A stretch of DNA of 64,000 nt from an uncultured Methanomassiliicoccales archaeon (GCA_934702355.1 CAKUXX010000002.1:1-64000), one strand, 5' to 3'. Counted from the stretch's first letter, positions 1 to 9,569 are shown. The notes: generated from the sequence alone by a model not told the origin. Translations and numbers: made by a program.

Positions 1-281
1 CGGCCACCCCGACCCGGTACAAGGTCGAATCGCCCAGGCATTAGGGCACGATGAACAGTCTAATGCTAGATGTCTGTCCATCTAAGGTCAAGCACCCTTT
101 AAGCACCTATATTTCGCCCAAAATGAAACACTTCTGAACATGCGTGCTGAAGTGATTATATCTATCACTCAGAACAGGTATCGGGTTTGGCTTCTTCTAT
201 CAGATCGGAGAATCATTATCTGAAACGGTCCAGTCCTTGATACAAGGTTGTTCAACTAAATTCGGTGAAATAGAAAATGGT
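1..281. other. Leading non-coding stretch
   Basis: I see no convincing gene here. Short open frames lack ribosome-binding sites and family resemblance. The first 60 bases are G+C-rich and could be the tail of a feature outside the window, but I could not match them to a known RNA. Bases 60-200 are more A+T-rich. Confidence 0.4.
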
Positions 282-303
282 GCCCCTTCCCGGAAGGAGG
301 GGC
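282..303 (-). terminator. Hairpin downstream of cysE
   Basis: The arms GCCCCT and AGGGGC form a G+C-rich stem-loop just after the cysE stop on the minus strand. A T-rich run follows in the direction of transcription, so it looks like the end of the sulfur operon. Confidence 0.5.
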
Positions 304-317
304 CGTTTGAATGGTTT

Positions 318-977
318 TCAGCGCTCGTCAAGGCGCTTCTGAAGTGCCGCGACCTTTGCGCGGAGCATCTCGATCTCGCATTCCATGGATGCGATCGCAT
401 CCCTGACGGGATCTGGGAGCTCGTTGTGCATGAGGTCGCATTCGTCCGTCTTGAGTCCTGCCTTCTTCACGATCTTCCCGGGGACGCCGACCACAGTGCA
501 GTCGTCGGGGACGTCCTTCAGGACGACGGAGCCCGCTCCGATGCGGACGTTGTTCCCGATGGTGATGTTCCCGAGGACGGATGCGTTGCAACCGATGACC
601 ACGTGGTTCCCGATGGTGGGGTGCCTCTTCCCTTTGTTGAAGGACACTCCTCCGAGGGTGACGCCCTGGTAGATGGACACGTTGTCCCCGACGACGGCCG
701 TCTCCCCTATGACAACGCCTGTGGCATGGTCTATGAAGAACCTCTTCCCGATGGTCGCTCCGGGGTGGATGTCGCATCCCGTGAGCTGATGGGCGAGGGT
801 ATTGACCTCCCTGGCCTCCAGCTTCTTACCTTCGTTCCACAGCCTGTGGCTGAGGCGGTACATGGACACTGCCTGCAGTCCCGTGTGGAACCTGCGGGCA
901 TCCTCCTCGTTCACGATGGCGGGATCCTTCTCCATTGCCACCGCGAGGTCGTCGGGGTCGATGTCGTACTCTATCAT
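318..977 (-). CDS. cysE: Serine O-acetyltransferase
   Basis: A 219-aa enzyme that makes O-acetylserine from serine and acetyl-CoA, the activated precursor of cysteine. Residues ~70-190 are left-handed beta-helix hexapeptide repeats of the CysE type. The typical segments FFIDHATGVVIGE, YQGVTLGG and RHPTIGN are present, including the His/Asp-bearing active-site stretch. The N-terminal helical part is short, as in compact CysE proteins. The start ATG overlaps the stop of the upstream PAPS-reductase fusion by four bases (ATGA), so the two genes are translationally coupled. That pairing supports a role in cysteine synthesis from reduced sulfur. Confidence 0.93.
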   Translation of the reverse strand: MIEYDIDPDDLAVAMEKDPAIVNEEDARRFHTGLQAVSMYRLSHRLWNEGKKLEAREVNTLAHQLTGCDIHPGATIGKRFFIDHATGVVIGETAVVGDNVSIYQGVTLGGVSFNKGKRHPTIGNHVVIGCNASVLGNITIGNNVRIGAGSVVLKDVPDDCTVVGVPGKIVKKAGLKTDECDLMHNELPDPVRDAIASMECEIEMLRAKVAALQKRLDER

Positions 978-2905
978 TGCTCGAACTCTCCGTTGTCTCT
1001 CGAGAAGTTCACTGTCGGACAGGGTCCGAAGCAGTCCTTACAGAATATGCAGTCGTCCTCGTGGATGTGGACCTTCCCGTTCTCCATATAGAGGGCCTTG
1101 GGGTCGCATCTCGCGGCGCATAGTCCGCATCCGACGCACTGCTCGGCCCTGACGATCACCTGGAACGCCTCGTCGATGTGCACCCTAGCGTCGTTCTCCA
1201 CGTATGCCTTGCAGATTATCGATCCCTCTCTGTATATCGTGGTGTAGTCGGCGGTGACGTACTCTCCGTCGGGGTCCATCTCCACGACCCATCCGATGGC
1301 ATGGCAGAACGGCTTCACCTTCTCGATGTCGATCGGCCTGGACAGGGCGGCCTCGATGCTGTACCCTATGGTGCACGGGGAGTATCCTTCCTGCACCTTC
1401 ATCGTCAGCGGTCCGTTCTCCGGGACCTTCGTCTGTTTCGTCAGCTCGGTCACCTCTTTGCCTGTGATGCGGTTCACCTCTTCGCGTATGGACTTCGGTG
1501 CGTTCTTCCATCTCCAGAGGCCGTAGTCTTTCCACTCCTTCGGGAGTCCGCGGTCCTCCATGTACTTGGTGAGGTACTCGTCCCACTGTTCCCAGCGGGA
1601 GCTGACGCCTGCGATGGCATCGAACTCCGCAAGGTCCGATGCGGGGCACAGGAAGCACCCGATGCGGTCCAGTCCGCGGGTGTACCAGACGTTGAACGGT
1701 TCCTTCTTGTAGAAAAGGTATAGCCAAACATGCATCGCGCTCCAATGCTGAATCGGCGATGCGCCGGTCTGTCCCGGCGTCCACGGATTGGTCCAAATGC
1801 GCGGTTTGGCGTTGCGAGCTTCGGACTCGTACTTCCTCTGTCCGATGAACGAGAGCACTCCGTCGGGGAAGTTCTTGTTTATAGCTCCAACAGTGGGCCC
1901 GAGCTTGTTGGTCTTGCAGCACCACCTGAAGTCCTTTGCGGGCGGGCCGAAGTAGACCAGGTTCCCGAAGAAGGCGTCCGTGGGGGCCTTCTCCTCTATC
2001 AGTTTCAGATTGTGGAGCTTGCATACGTCGTGGACGTGCTGGACGGTCTCGTCGAACTCCAGACCGGTATCGACGAAGAGCACGGGCAGGCTCAGTCCCG
2101 CATCCACTGTGAGGACAAGGGTGGCAAGGGAGTCCTTTCCTCCCGAGAACGATACGATGGCGGGCTTTCCGATCTTCTCGATCGTGTTCTTGATGAATCC
2201 GACCGCTTCGTCGCGGCGTTTGAGGATGACTGCTTCGTTGGCGGCAACGACCTCGTCCCAGGTGTGGGGTGTCTCGAGGTCCCTGAACGTCTCGGGCTTG
2301 TACCATCTCGTCTTCACTGCGACGCCTTTCGTGGCGGCGATCATCTCGGGACCGGTCATCTTCGCCATACCGGTACCGACGACCTCCCTTCCGGGACCGA
2401 CTATGAGGATCTCGTCGCCCACTTTGATATCGGGGTCGGCATCGGTCACTCCGGGGGCCATGAGGTTCTTGCTCTCCCTGACGAAGGGGATCGCACCGGG
2501 GTCGCAGAGGACGTATCCCTTGGTGTATGCTTTCCCGATGCGGTAGGCACCCTGCATCCTGGAGACGAACTTCCATCCGGAGCCCATGTCGTAGCGCATG
2601 GATCCGATGATGGCACCGTCGACCACGATCTCATCCATCCTGTCCAGGGCCGGGGCCTTGGACAGGATGACGGGGTGCCCTTCGGGGAGCACGGCCAGAC
2701 CTGTACCTGTTCCATAATCTCTGTCCAATGTCGATCTTATGAGGTCGAGATCGTGCTGGAATGCCGGACGGGCATCCCCCGGAGGTGTCAGTTCGATCTC
2801 CTCCGTGGGTTTCCCGCAGACGGGGCACTCCTTGGATTCCATTATAGGAAGGTTGCACCCGTAGCACCATCTCAGATGATTCTTGCCTAGCCGTATAGCT
2901 CCCAT
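974..2905 (-). CDS. PAPS reductase family protein with zinc ribbon, PUA and ferredoxin domains
   Basis: A 643-aa multidomain protein. Residues 14-30 form a zinc ribbon (CxxC...CxxC). Residues ~130-200 resemble a PUA domain. Residues ~250-500 are a PAPS-reductase/adenine-nucleotide alpha-hydrolase domain with the PP-loop SGGKDS near 254 and cysteine pairs (WCC, CFLC). The C-terminus has two 4Fe-4S motifs (CVGCGLCAARCDP and CIFCKDCFGPCP). This architecture is known in methanogens and related archaea. The exact substrate is not proven; sulfonucleotide or another activated sulfur compound is likely. Coupling to cysE argues for assimilatory sulfur metabolism. It is the first gene of a two-gene operon. 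Confidence 0.85.
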   Translation of the reverse strand: MGAIRLGKNHLRWCYGCNLPIMESKECPVCGKPTEEIELTPPGDARPAFQHDLDLIRSTLDRDYGTGTGLAVLPEGHPVILSKAPALDRMDEIVVDGAIIGSMRYDMGSGWKFVSRMQGAYRIGKAYTKGYVLCDPGAIPFVRESKNLMAPGVTDADPDIKVGDEILIVGPGREVVGTGMAKMTGPEMIAATKGVAVKTRWYKPETFRDLETPHTWDEVVAANEAVILKRRDEAVGFIKNTIEKIGKPAIVSFSGGKDSLATLVLTVDAGLSLPVLFVDTGLEFDETVQHVHDVCKLHNLKLIEEKAPTDAFFGNLVYFGPPAKDFRWCCKTNKLGPTVGAINKNFPDGVLSFIGQRKYESEARNAKPRIWTNPWTPGQTGASPIQHWSAMHVWLYLFYKKEPFNVWYTRGLDRIGCFLCPASDLAEFDAIAGVSSRWEQWDEYLTKYMEDRGLPKEWKDYGLWRWKNAPKSIREEVNRITGKEVTELTKQTKVPENGPLTMKVQEGYSPCTIGYSIEAALSRPIDIEKVKPFCHAIGWVVEMDPDGEYVTADYTTIYREGSIICKAYVENDARVHIDEAFQVIVRAEQCVGCGLCAARCDPKALYMENGKVHIHEDDCIFCKDCFGPCPTVNFSRDNGEFEQ

Positions 2906-2943
2906 GATGGGTCCCCTATCGGGTTTTGGTATTAAGGTTCTGT

Positions 2944-5900
2944 TCAGGACCTCCTCAGCGCCACTGCCAGCATGGATGTGACCAATGCGGCCACTCCGAC
3001 GCCGATGGCAACGGCGGTGCGGTCCAGCTTCCCGTCCTTCAGGAATCCGAACCAGTCCTCGTCCTTCTCCTCATCCTCGGAACCGTCGTCCTTAGGGTCA
3101 TCGACCTTCGGAACATCGTCTTTGGGCTCGTCATCCTTCGGGACATCATCCTTAGGAGTGTCGTCCTTGGGTGTCTCGGGGTCCTTGTCGCTCGGCTTCG
3201 GAACATCCGAAGGGCCCGTGCTGGGTACCGGGACCTTCTCCCATACAGCATACAGGGAAACATCCGCACGCGGAACGATCCTGTCGCCGTTCAGCTTGGA
3301 CACGGTACCGCTTCCGTCCATCGACCATCCCTTGAAGGAGTATCCGTCCCTGACGAGTTTCTTGTCGATCAGGACGCTGTCGCCGTCGACTACATCGGTG
3401 GTTCCGACGATCTTCCCGTCGGAGAGGTACGTGACCTTGTGCATGGGCCTGTCGCTCCAGACGGCTTCCAGAGTGGTATCGGATGTCAGAATGAACGAGC
3501 CTCCCTTGGAGTACCTGTTCCCGTCCGAGGACCATCCTGCGAATATCTTCCCATCCTTCACCGGATCGTCTACGGCGATCACGAATCTGGAGCCCTCGTA
3601 TCCTATGGAACTGGAGATGCTTTTCGAACCGTCGGTGAAGACGACTGCGAATGTCTTCTTCTCTTTCCATATAGCGTTCAGAACCATGTCGGAGGTGACG
3701 CTGATGACATCCCCCTTCAGGAACGAGCCCGTTCCGTCGGTCCATTTGATGAATATCTTCGACTCGGATGCGGGATCGTCGACATCGATGGTGAGGGTCT
3801 CCCCTTCCTTGCATGTCCTTATGGTTGTGTCCGTACCGTTGTTGAATGACACGGTGTACTCGCCGAGGGCCCTCCACTTAGCAGTCACTGTGATGTCCGA
3901 TGTGACGACGATGGTCTTCCCATCCGCCACTGCGACGCCTTCGATCTCCCATGTGATGAAGACGGAGCCGTCTTTCACGGGGTGCTCGGATCTTATTGTG
4001 ACTGTGCTTCCTTCCAGGACGGTCTTCTCCGACAGGATGTCGGTTCCATCCATGTACTTCACAGTGAACGAGGCGATCTCCTCCCAGGAAGCGGTCAGAG
4101 TGGTGTTCTCTTCGATCTCTAATTCGTCTCCCACGGAAACCGTGCGTCCGTCGAGGGTCCATCCGAGGAATCTGAATCCCGTTTTGGGCTCTACCGTCTG
4201 CTCCACCGTGTATGCGATGCCTTCTCTGGCAGTGGAAGTGCCGACGACGGTCTCTCCGTCCATGAAGGTCACTGTGTACTCCGCCCTGTCGCGCCACTGC
4301 GCGGTTATGGTCAGGTCCTTTGTGGGAACGAACGTGTCCCCGTACATGTACGATGCACCGTCGGAATCCTTCCATCCGGTGAATATGCCGTCCGGAGAGA
4401 CGGGGTTGACGAAATCGATCGTCACCGAGCCGCCTTCTTTGACGATGTAGGTCCTATCTCCTCCGATCCCATCGTCGAAGGACACGGTGTAGTTGTAAGG
4501 AAGCCTCCATTCTGCTGTGATCACCAAGGATTCGGTCAGAACGAACGTCTGTCCCGATGTGACTTTCTCGCCGGCACACTTCCAGCACACGAAGTACATG
4601 TCGTCCGCTGTGGGTTCCGATCTTGAGAATGTGTATGTGTCTCCCTCGTAGAACTCATTGGATTCCAATACAGTGCTCCTGTCGGTGACGGTGACGGTCA
4701 CCTTGGCGAGGTCGGTCCATCCTGTGTAGAGTGCAATATCCGACGAAACATCCATGCCGTCTCCCTTCGAGAACCTGTTATCCCTCTCGTCGAACCATCC
4801 GTCGAATCTCTTACCCTCCTTCACGGGGTCGTCGATGCCGATGGTGAACCTAATGCCCTCAAGGGCCTCGGCTGTGCCGATGACAGACCTTCCGTCCTTG
4901 TAGGTCACTGTATAAGCGATGCGGTCCCTCCAGCTGGAGGATATCGTGATGTCCCTGTCCACGGTGATCGTATCTCCGGAAACGAGCTCATCGCTCCATC
5001 CGAGGAATATCTGCGTCTGCGATTCGGGATCATCGGATACGAAGGTGTATGTCCTTCCGTCGTAGACGGTGGTCTCCTTCAGGACGCTTCCGCGATCGTT
5101 GACTGTGACTTTGAATGCCTTCCTGTCCTCGAACACGGGCACGAGGGACATGTCCGACGTGACCCTGACGGAATCTATCCTGTTCTCTCCGTCGGAGGAC
5201 CATCCGATGAACCTCTTGGAATCGGCTTCCGATGCGGTCAGAGTGCTGTCTATGGTTATTGTCGCATTGTATGGTACATCCTTCACGGACAGTTCGGAGC
5301 CGTCCGATTCCAGGTACTTGAGCTTGTATGTGATCGTAGGCTCCCAGATGCTGTACGCTGTATGGTTGCCGTATATTGTGATCTCATCATCCGCTCCGAA
5401 CACCTGCTCGCCCACTTTCCATCCGACATGGGTGTATCCGGTGACATCGGGCAGTTTCTGATAGTTGTCCCCGTAGGTGAATCCCTGCCTCGTCGGCAGA
5501 GTGCTCACATCGGTACGGTCGGATATCGAGGAATGGTCGAGAGTCGCATCGGCGCTTCCGAATTCTGGATCCAGATACACCACTCCGTTCCAGGTGTTCA
5601 TCATCACGCTGTCCACCTTGGTGACGTATCCCTCCGTACCCTCCGCCTTCCATCCGTTGAACGTCAGGGTTCCGAGGGTAGGCGTCGGAAGCGTGTACGG
5701 GAGGTCGGAGATGTTCAGAAGTATCTTGGTCTCAAGGCCGAATCCGTCGGGTATCCTGATCTCAGCCTGTCTTTGCGATATCACATAATCCACATTGGGA
5801 GTGACATCGATGAGCGCGCGGTATTCGAACACGCTCTTCACATACTTCGTGGGGTCGACTCCCCCGCTGGTAGGTGTGACGCTGAGGTATAGCTGCTCCT

Positions 5901-6591
5901 TCAGCATCATCGTGACCTGGTTTCCGAGCTTCCACATGCCCGTCACGGGGCCTGCGGAGCTGATGAAATCGGGTGTGTCGCAGTAGAGCCTGCATATTCC
6001 GGGCACCACGGCGGTCTGTGTGCTGGTGACCATCTGCAGGTCCATGGACGATCCGCTGAATGCGGTCGGCGACAGTTTGGTTATCCCCCTGAGGTCGATC
6101 ATCCTCACGGCCGAGTTGGCGAAAGTGTTGTCTTTGAGCTCGGTCACGGATGTGTTCCAAAGAGGGACGAATCTCAGTCTCTTGGTGTTGTCGAATGCTC
6201 CGGTTCCTATGGAGGTCAGGTCCTTCCCCAGACCTATGGACTCCAGTCCGGAGTCCTTGAATGCGTTGTCCCCTATCGAAGTGACCTTCGGGGCGCTCAG
6301 ATAGTACAGGCTCGTGCATCCGCTGAACGCGTTGGCGCCTATCGTCTTCACTTCATCGGAGAAGTAGACGTATTGTATCTTGGTGCAGTTCCTGAAGGCT
6401 CCGTCGCGGACATAGGTCCCTTTGACGAATATGTACTTCTCGTTCCCCAGGGCGCTGTCCGAGTACGTGTTGCTGCCGTAGACCACGAGGTAGTCATCCG
6501 CCCCGATCCTTACGGTCTCGCCGCTCGGATCATCATCCGAGGACATTATGACGAACGTAACAGTGAATATCAGCAGAGCTACGCACGCCAT
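2944..6591 (-). CDS. Large surface protein: BspA-type LRR plus ten InlB-type repeats
   Basis: A 1215-aa predicted cell-surface protein. It has an N-terminal hydrophobic signal/anchor (residues 1-17) and BspA-like leucine-rich repeats (about 60-185, with IGANAF, IGDNAF and IGTGAF). Ten tandem ~70-aa InlB/Listeria-Bacteroides repeats follow (about 419-1119). The linker is rich in Pro, Asp and Lys (KDD repeats, about 1130-1180). A C-terminal transmembrane helix ends in a basic tail (RRS). No other in-frame start lies upstream of this ATG. Such proteins are common in gut-dwelling archaea and bacteria and are thought to mediate adhesion; the ligand is unknown. The gap to the downstream PAPS gene is only 38 bp, but function suggests separate units. 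Confidence 0.85.
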   Translation of the reverse strand: MACVALLIFTVTFVIMSSDDDPSGETVRIGADDYLVVYGSNTYSDSALGNEKYIFVKGTYVRDGAFRNCTKIQYVYFSDEVKTIGANAFSGCTSLYYLSAPKVTSIGDNAFKDSGLESIGLGKDLTSIGTGAFDNTKRLRFVPLWNTSVTELKDNTFANSAVRMIDLRGITKLSPTAFSGSSMDLQMVTSTQTAVVPGICRLYCDTPDFISSAGPVTGMWKLGNQVTMMLKEQLYLSVTPTSGGVDPTKYVKSVFEYRALIDVTPNVDYVISQRQAEIRIPDGFGLETKILLNISDLPYTLPTPTLGTLTFNGWKAEGTEGYVTKVDSVMMNTWNGVVYLDPEFGSADATLDHSSISDRTDVSTLPTRQGFTYGDNYQKLPDVTGYTHVGWKVGEQVFGADDEITIYGNHTAYSIWEPTITYKLKYLESDGSELSVKDVPYNATITIDSTLTASEADSKRFIGWSSDGENRIDSVRVTSDMSLVPVFEDRKAFKVTVNDRGSVLKETTVYDGRTYTFVSDDPESQTQIFLGWSDELVSGDTITVDRDITISSSWRDRIAYTVTYKDGRSVIGTAEALEGIRFTIGIDDPVKEGKRFDGWFDERDNRFSKGDGMDVSSDIALYTGWTDLAKVTVTVTDRSTVLESNEFYEGDTYTFSRSEPTADDMYFVCWKCAGEKVTSGQTFVLTESLVITAEWRLPYNYTVSFDDGIGGDRTYIVKEGGSVTIDFVNPVSPDGIFTGWKDSDGASYMYGDTFVPTKDLTITAQWRDRAEYTVTFMDGETVVGTSTAREGIAYTVEQTVEPKTGFRFLGWTLDGRTVSVGDELEIEENTTLTASWEEIASFTVKYMDGTDILSEKTVLEGSTVTIRSEHPVKDGSVFITWEIEGVAVADGKTIVVTSDITVTAKWRALGEYTVSFNNGTDTTIRTCKEGETLTIDVDDPASESKIFIKWTDGTGSFLKGDVISVTSDMVLNAIWKEKKTFAVVFTDGSKSISSSIGYEGSRFVIAVDDPVKDGKIFAGWSSDGNRYSKGGSFILTSDTTLEAVWSDRPMHKVTYLSDGKIVGTTDVVDGDSVLIDKKLVRDGYSFKGWSMDGSGTVSKLNGDRIVPRADVSLYAVWEKVPVPSTGPSDVPKPSDKDPETPKDDTPKDDVPKDDEPKDDVPKVDDPKDDGSEDEEKDEDWFGFLKDGKLDRTAVAIGVGVAALVTSMLAVALRRS
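3235..5337 (-). repeat. Ten tandem InlB-type protein repeats
   Basis: Ten consecutive ~70-codon units start with a strand like YTVTFMDG, contain a FxGW core, and end with an AxW(R/E/K) strand followed by charged residues. The copies are diverged from each other, so this is an old expansion rather than a recent duplication. Confidence 0.85.
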
Positions 6592-6718
6592 CGTTGCGAT
6601 CTTGTTCGTTGTATCACCCGCTACGGCCTTTTGCAGGCCGGCGAGACAACACGCGGAGCGACCGTATTTAGGCGGGTTGTGCGGTTCTAACTCTGGTAGA
6701 TTTTAGACCATCGACGGA
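6592..6718. promoter_or_regulatory. Promoter region of the surface protein
   Basis: On the minus strand a weak TATA-like CCTAAATAC lies near 6663-6671, about 75 bp before the surface-protein ATG. A G+C-rich inverted repeat (GGCC...GGCC) sits in the presumed leader. The right end borders the AMP phosphorylase stop. Confidence 0.35.
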
Positions 6719-8281
6719 TCAGCGGACCCTGTACCTTATGAGGTCCAATATCGCCTTGGAGGGGATCCTCTCGAGGACGGGATCGGACGGTACCGGAACG
6801 GAGGCGAATCCGTCGGACACCTCCATCGGCCTCCTGGACCTGGCGGATTCGACGGCACGGTCCAGTTTGGCCTTGTTCTCGGCGTATATCCTGAACAGGA
6901 CATCTCCTTTCGAGACGGAATCGCCGGGTCTGTGGACAATCTCTATGCCTGCACCCGCATCAGCAGGGGCGCCTGCGGCCTTGGCGATGGCGACGAGGCT
7001 CGGATTGTCGATGAACCTGAGCGTCCCTGTGCGCTTGGCATGCACATCCTTGACGAATTCTCCGGGGACCATATCGTCCGAGACGATGTCGGGGTTCCCG
7101 TTTTGAACTGCGACTATCTCCCTGAACTTCCTCAGCGCGGCACCGGATGCAAGTATCTCGTGGGCGCAGCGCGGTCCGTCCTCGGCCCCGGCCATCTCGA
7201 GCAGAATCCCTGCGAGTTCGCACGCTTTTTCTGCCGCGAAGACGTCGGTGTCCGCATTCTCCAGTATCCTCATGCACGAGCGGGCCTCCAGAACAGGTCC
7301 GATCGAGCAGCTTACGGGCTGTGATCCGAACGTTGCTACGCATTCCACGTGCATCCCGAGTATCGCACCGAGAGCGGTGAAATCATCGGCGATGCGACGC
7401 GCAGCCTCCAGATCGGGGACCTTGGTCCCCTGGCCGACGGGGATGTCCATCAGCAGATGCGTGGTCCCTATCGCTATCTTCTTGCTCATGATGGATGCCA
7501 TCATGGTCGGACGGGGATCTATGCCCAATGGCCTCTCGGCCTCGATTATACTCTTTCCCACGGGGGCGAAGTCCTCGTTCCCGCAGGCGAACACGCCTCC
7601 CGCTTTGGAAACGGCGTTCTTCAGCTCGTCCGTGTCCATCTCCACGTCGCAGAATGTCGAAACGTAATCGGCGGTCCCGCATGCGCTGCTGACCGCTCTG
7701 GAGGACATCTTGGGTATCGCGAGGCCCTCGGAAGCGACGATCGACACGACCACAGGCGTTATGCTGTTGCCGGGGACGCCTCCCAGGCTGTGGAAGTCGA
7801 ATATCGGGGACGTTCCGAGCTTCACGGTCTTCCCCGTGGATGCCATGGCCCTTGCGAGGTCGGCGACCTCCGAGAGATCGGAGTTCATCGTGGTGAAAGC
7901 GGAGACGAACGTCAGGATCTCCCTCTGTGTGAGCGAACCCTCTGAGATGTCGTTGACGATGGACATCATCTCGGACGGGCTCAGCTTGGATCCCTCCAGC
8001 TTCCTCCTGATCGACCTGATGGATTCCGGCGGAGGGGAATACACCACGGATATCTGATCCCCGTCGGAGACGGAGAGCCTCTCCATCAGGCGGCTTCCGA
8101 GACCGATGAATCCCTTCGATCCCGGGGAATCCGATACGACGACAGAGGATACTGCAGTTCCGGTACCTGTCATCATGACCTTGTCGGTGACGGACACTCC
8201 CATCTCGAGACAGTCGTCGGAGTTCAGGATGACTACAGGTTCCGAATGGGTGAGCGTGGCCAGACGGGCTGTAAGCATCAT
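6719..8281 (-). CDS. deoA: AMP phosphorylase
   Basis: A 520-aa enzyme of the thymidine-phosphorylase superfamily in its long archaeal form. It phosphorolyses AMP (and CMP/UMP) to ribose 1,5-bisphosphate plus base. This is the first step of the archaeal pentose-bisphosphate route that continues through an isomerase and type III RuBisCO. Visible marks are an N-terminal ~80-aa extra domain, DFHSLGGVPGNS, and SSRAVSSACGTADY in place of the family motif with SSR and GTAD. The length (~500 aa) fits archaeal AMPpase rather than bacterial thymidine phosphorylases (~440 aa). Isomerase and RuBisCO genes are not in this window. Two ATGs are adjacent at the start; the first is used. Confidence 0.9.
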   Translation of the reverse strand: MMLTARLATLTHSEPVVILNSDDCLEMGVSVTDKVMMTGTGTAVSSVVVSDSPGSKGFIGLGSRLMERLSVSDGDQISVVYSPPPESIRSIRRKLEGSKLSPSEMMSIVNDISEGSLTQREILTFVSAFTTMNSDLSEVADLARAMASTGKTVKLGTSPIFDFHSLGGVPGNSITPVVVSIVASEGLAIPKMSSRAVSSACGTADYVSTFCDVEMDTDELKNAVSKAGGVFACGNEDFAPVGKSIIEAERPLGIDPRPTMMASIMSKKIAIGTTHLLMDIPVGQGTKVPDLEAARRIADDFTALGAILGMHVECVATFGSQPVSCSIGPVLEARSCMRILENADTDVFAAEKACELAGILLEMAGAEDGPRCAHEILASGAALRKFREIVAVQNGNPDIVSDDMVPGEFVKDVHAKRTGTLRFIDNPSLVAIAKAAGAPADAGAGIEIVHRPGDSVSKGDVLFRIYAENKAKLDRAVESARSRRPMEVSDGFASVPVPSDPVLERIPSKAILDLIRYRVR

Positions 8282-8587
8282 TGCGGAACACCCGCCTCAG
8301 AAGTGCGAAAAAGGCATTTCCCGTATTCAGTGAAGGCATTCTTGCTGTAAATCAGTCCCGTGTGCATCCGATGTCTCCCCTTTTCACGCCGTCATACGGC
8401 GTTCATCGGGAAGCCCCGTCTGCGACTCAAATACATTTCGATTTTCGATTCTTTTTCCTGAGAGAAAAGGGTCGGATTTCGTCGATTGCGACCACTATAT
8501 AGGTGTAAATAGACCTCGTGACAAACGTGCCAGTATGTTTTCCATTGATACTTCTATATATAGCAGATGTCGATTGGAGGTGTGGTG
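8282..8587 (+). promoter_or_regulatory. Divergent intergenic region with two TATA-like boxes
   Basis: This 306-bp gap holds ACTATATAG at 8494-8502 and TCTATATATAG at 8553-8563, both oriented toward the small gene at 8588. The second is so close to the start that only a nearly leaderless transcript could use it. The first would give a ~60-nt leader carrying the Shine-Dalgarno GGAGGTG at 8576-8582. No gene is visible in the gap. Confidence 0.45.
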
Positions 8588-8854
8588 ATGCACATTAGGC
8601 TGAGATTGTTCAGATCCAAGCCTGAAAAGGATGGGAACAGTGGAACGAGGTACGTTTCATGTCTCCAAAGGGATATCCGCAAGTACGAGGGATGGACCAA
8701 GGAAGCAGTGGATGCGGACTACCGGGCCTCGAAGTCAGTCCACACTATACTGACGATAGGTTACATGGAGTACGCCAACGGCATCCTCGTCCTGACGGAC
8801 AGGGGAGAGGTCCTCATGAAGAGCATAGAGGACATTCCGACCCCGGCCGACTGA
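8588..8854 (+). CDS. Small hypothetical protein, possible winged-helix fold
   Basis: An 88-aa basic protein I do not recognise by name. The C-terminal stretch LVLTDRGEVLMKSIE resembles the wing and last helix of winged-helix DNA-binding proteins, but no clear recognition helix is visible. The start at 8588 is chosen because GGAGGTG lies six bases upstream. An earlier in-frame ATG at 8567 would place that Shine-Dalgarno inside the gene. It stands alone, with convergent transcription from the ferredoxin gene on its right. Confidence 0.6.
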   Translation: MHIRLRLFRSKPEKDGNSGTRYVSCLQRDIRKYEGWTKEAVDADYRASKSVHTILTIGYMEYANGILVLTDRGEVLMKSIEDIPTPAD

Positions 8855-8875
8855 AACAGATTCCCTACGATCCTT

Positions 8876-9466
8876 TTAGAGATCCTTCTCGGATACGATA
8901 GAACCGCTGCGGGAGACGACCGTCTCCTTCACGCGGATGTCCTTCCCCGATTCGGCCACAGCCTTCTCGACGATCCTCGTCAGTGCGCTGCAGCAGGGAA
9001 CGACCATCCTCACGATATCGATGGATCCTACATCGTTGTTCTTCAGTATGGTCAGGATCTTGTCGAATCTCGCACGGTCGTCGAGTTTCGGGCATCCGAT
9101 GATGACCGCATCGCCGCGGATGCATCTTTTCTTGAAATCATCGAGCGTGAATGCGGTGCAGTCCGCCGCGATGACGATCCTCCCTTTGAAGAACTCTGAT
9201 ACCTGCGGTACGAGGGCAAGCTGTATCGGCCACTGGTATGCGGATTCCGCCATGAGGCATTCCGATCCGGTGACCTCGCCGAGCGTGAGCGTTATGGCGC
9301 CCTGGGGACAGGCCGGAAGACAATCCCCCAGACCGTCGCAGACGTTCTCCCTTACAAGAACCGCTTTCCCGTTGACGAGTTCGATAGCGCCTTCGTGGCA
9401 GGCGCTGACGCAGAGGCCGCATCCGTCGCATCTCTCGCTGTCGATGATGATCTTCCTACCGATCAT
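8876..9466 (-). CDS. 4Fe-4S ferredoxin-type protein
   Basis: A 196-aa protein with an N-terminal 2x[4Fe-4S]-like domain. The first motif CDGCGLCVSACHEG is complete. The second, CDGLGDCLPACP, has C-x5-C in place of C-x2-C-x2-C, so a normal fourth ligand is missing. The rest (residues 75-196) contains conserved-looking Cys residues (AADCTAF, IGCPKLDD, VVPCCSA) and may bind another cofactor. This family is widespread in anaerobes as an electron carrier of unknown partner. It is transcribed alone; a TATA-like CTATATCC lies near 9510-9517. Confidence 0.75.
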   Translation of the reverse strand: MIGRKIIIDSERCDGCGLCVSACHEGAIELVNGKAVLVRENVCDGLGDCLPACPQGAITLTLGEVTGSECLMAESAYQWPIQLALVPQVSEFFKGRIVIAADCTAFTLDDFKKRCIRGDAVIIGCPKLDDRARFDKILTILKNNDVGSIDIVRMVVPCCSALTRIVEKAVAESGKDIRVKETVVSRSGSIVSEKDL

Positions 9467-9519
9467 GGATGCGTAATCGCGGAAGGAGGGGATTATCCTT
9501 TCCGTCTAAGGATATAGGA

Positions 9520-9541
9520 CCCTCGGGGAGATCCCCGAGGG
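9520..9541 (-). terminator. Perfect 9-bp hairpin after the ubiD-family gene
   Basis: CCCTCGGGG and CCCCGAGGG flank a four-base loop, 29 bp past the UbiD stop. The hairpin also sits just upstream of the ferredoxin promoter, separating the two minus-strand units. Confidence 0.6.
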
Positions 9542-9569
9542 AAGAAATTGGTTGATGTTTCGGAGCGGA

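Noticed and set aside
1730..2890. A 386-codon plus-strand frame over the PAPS-reductase gene
   Set aside because: Shadow of a confident gene with all expected motifs on the other strand.
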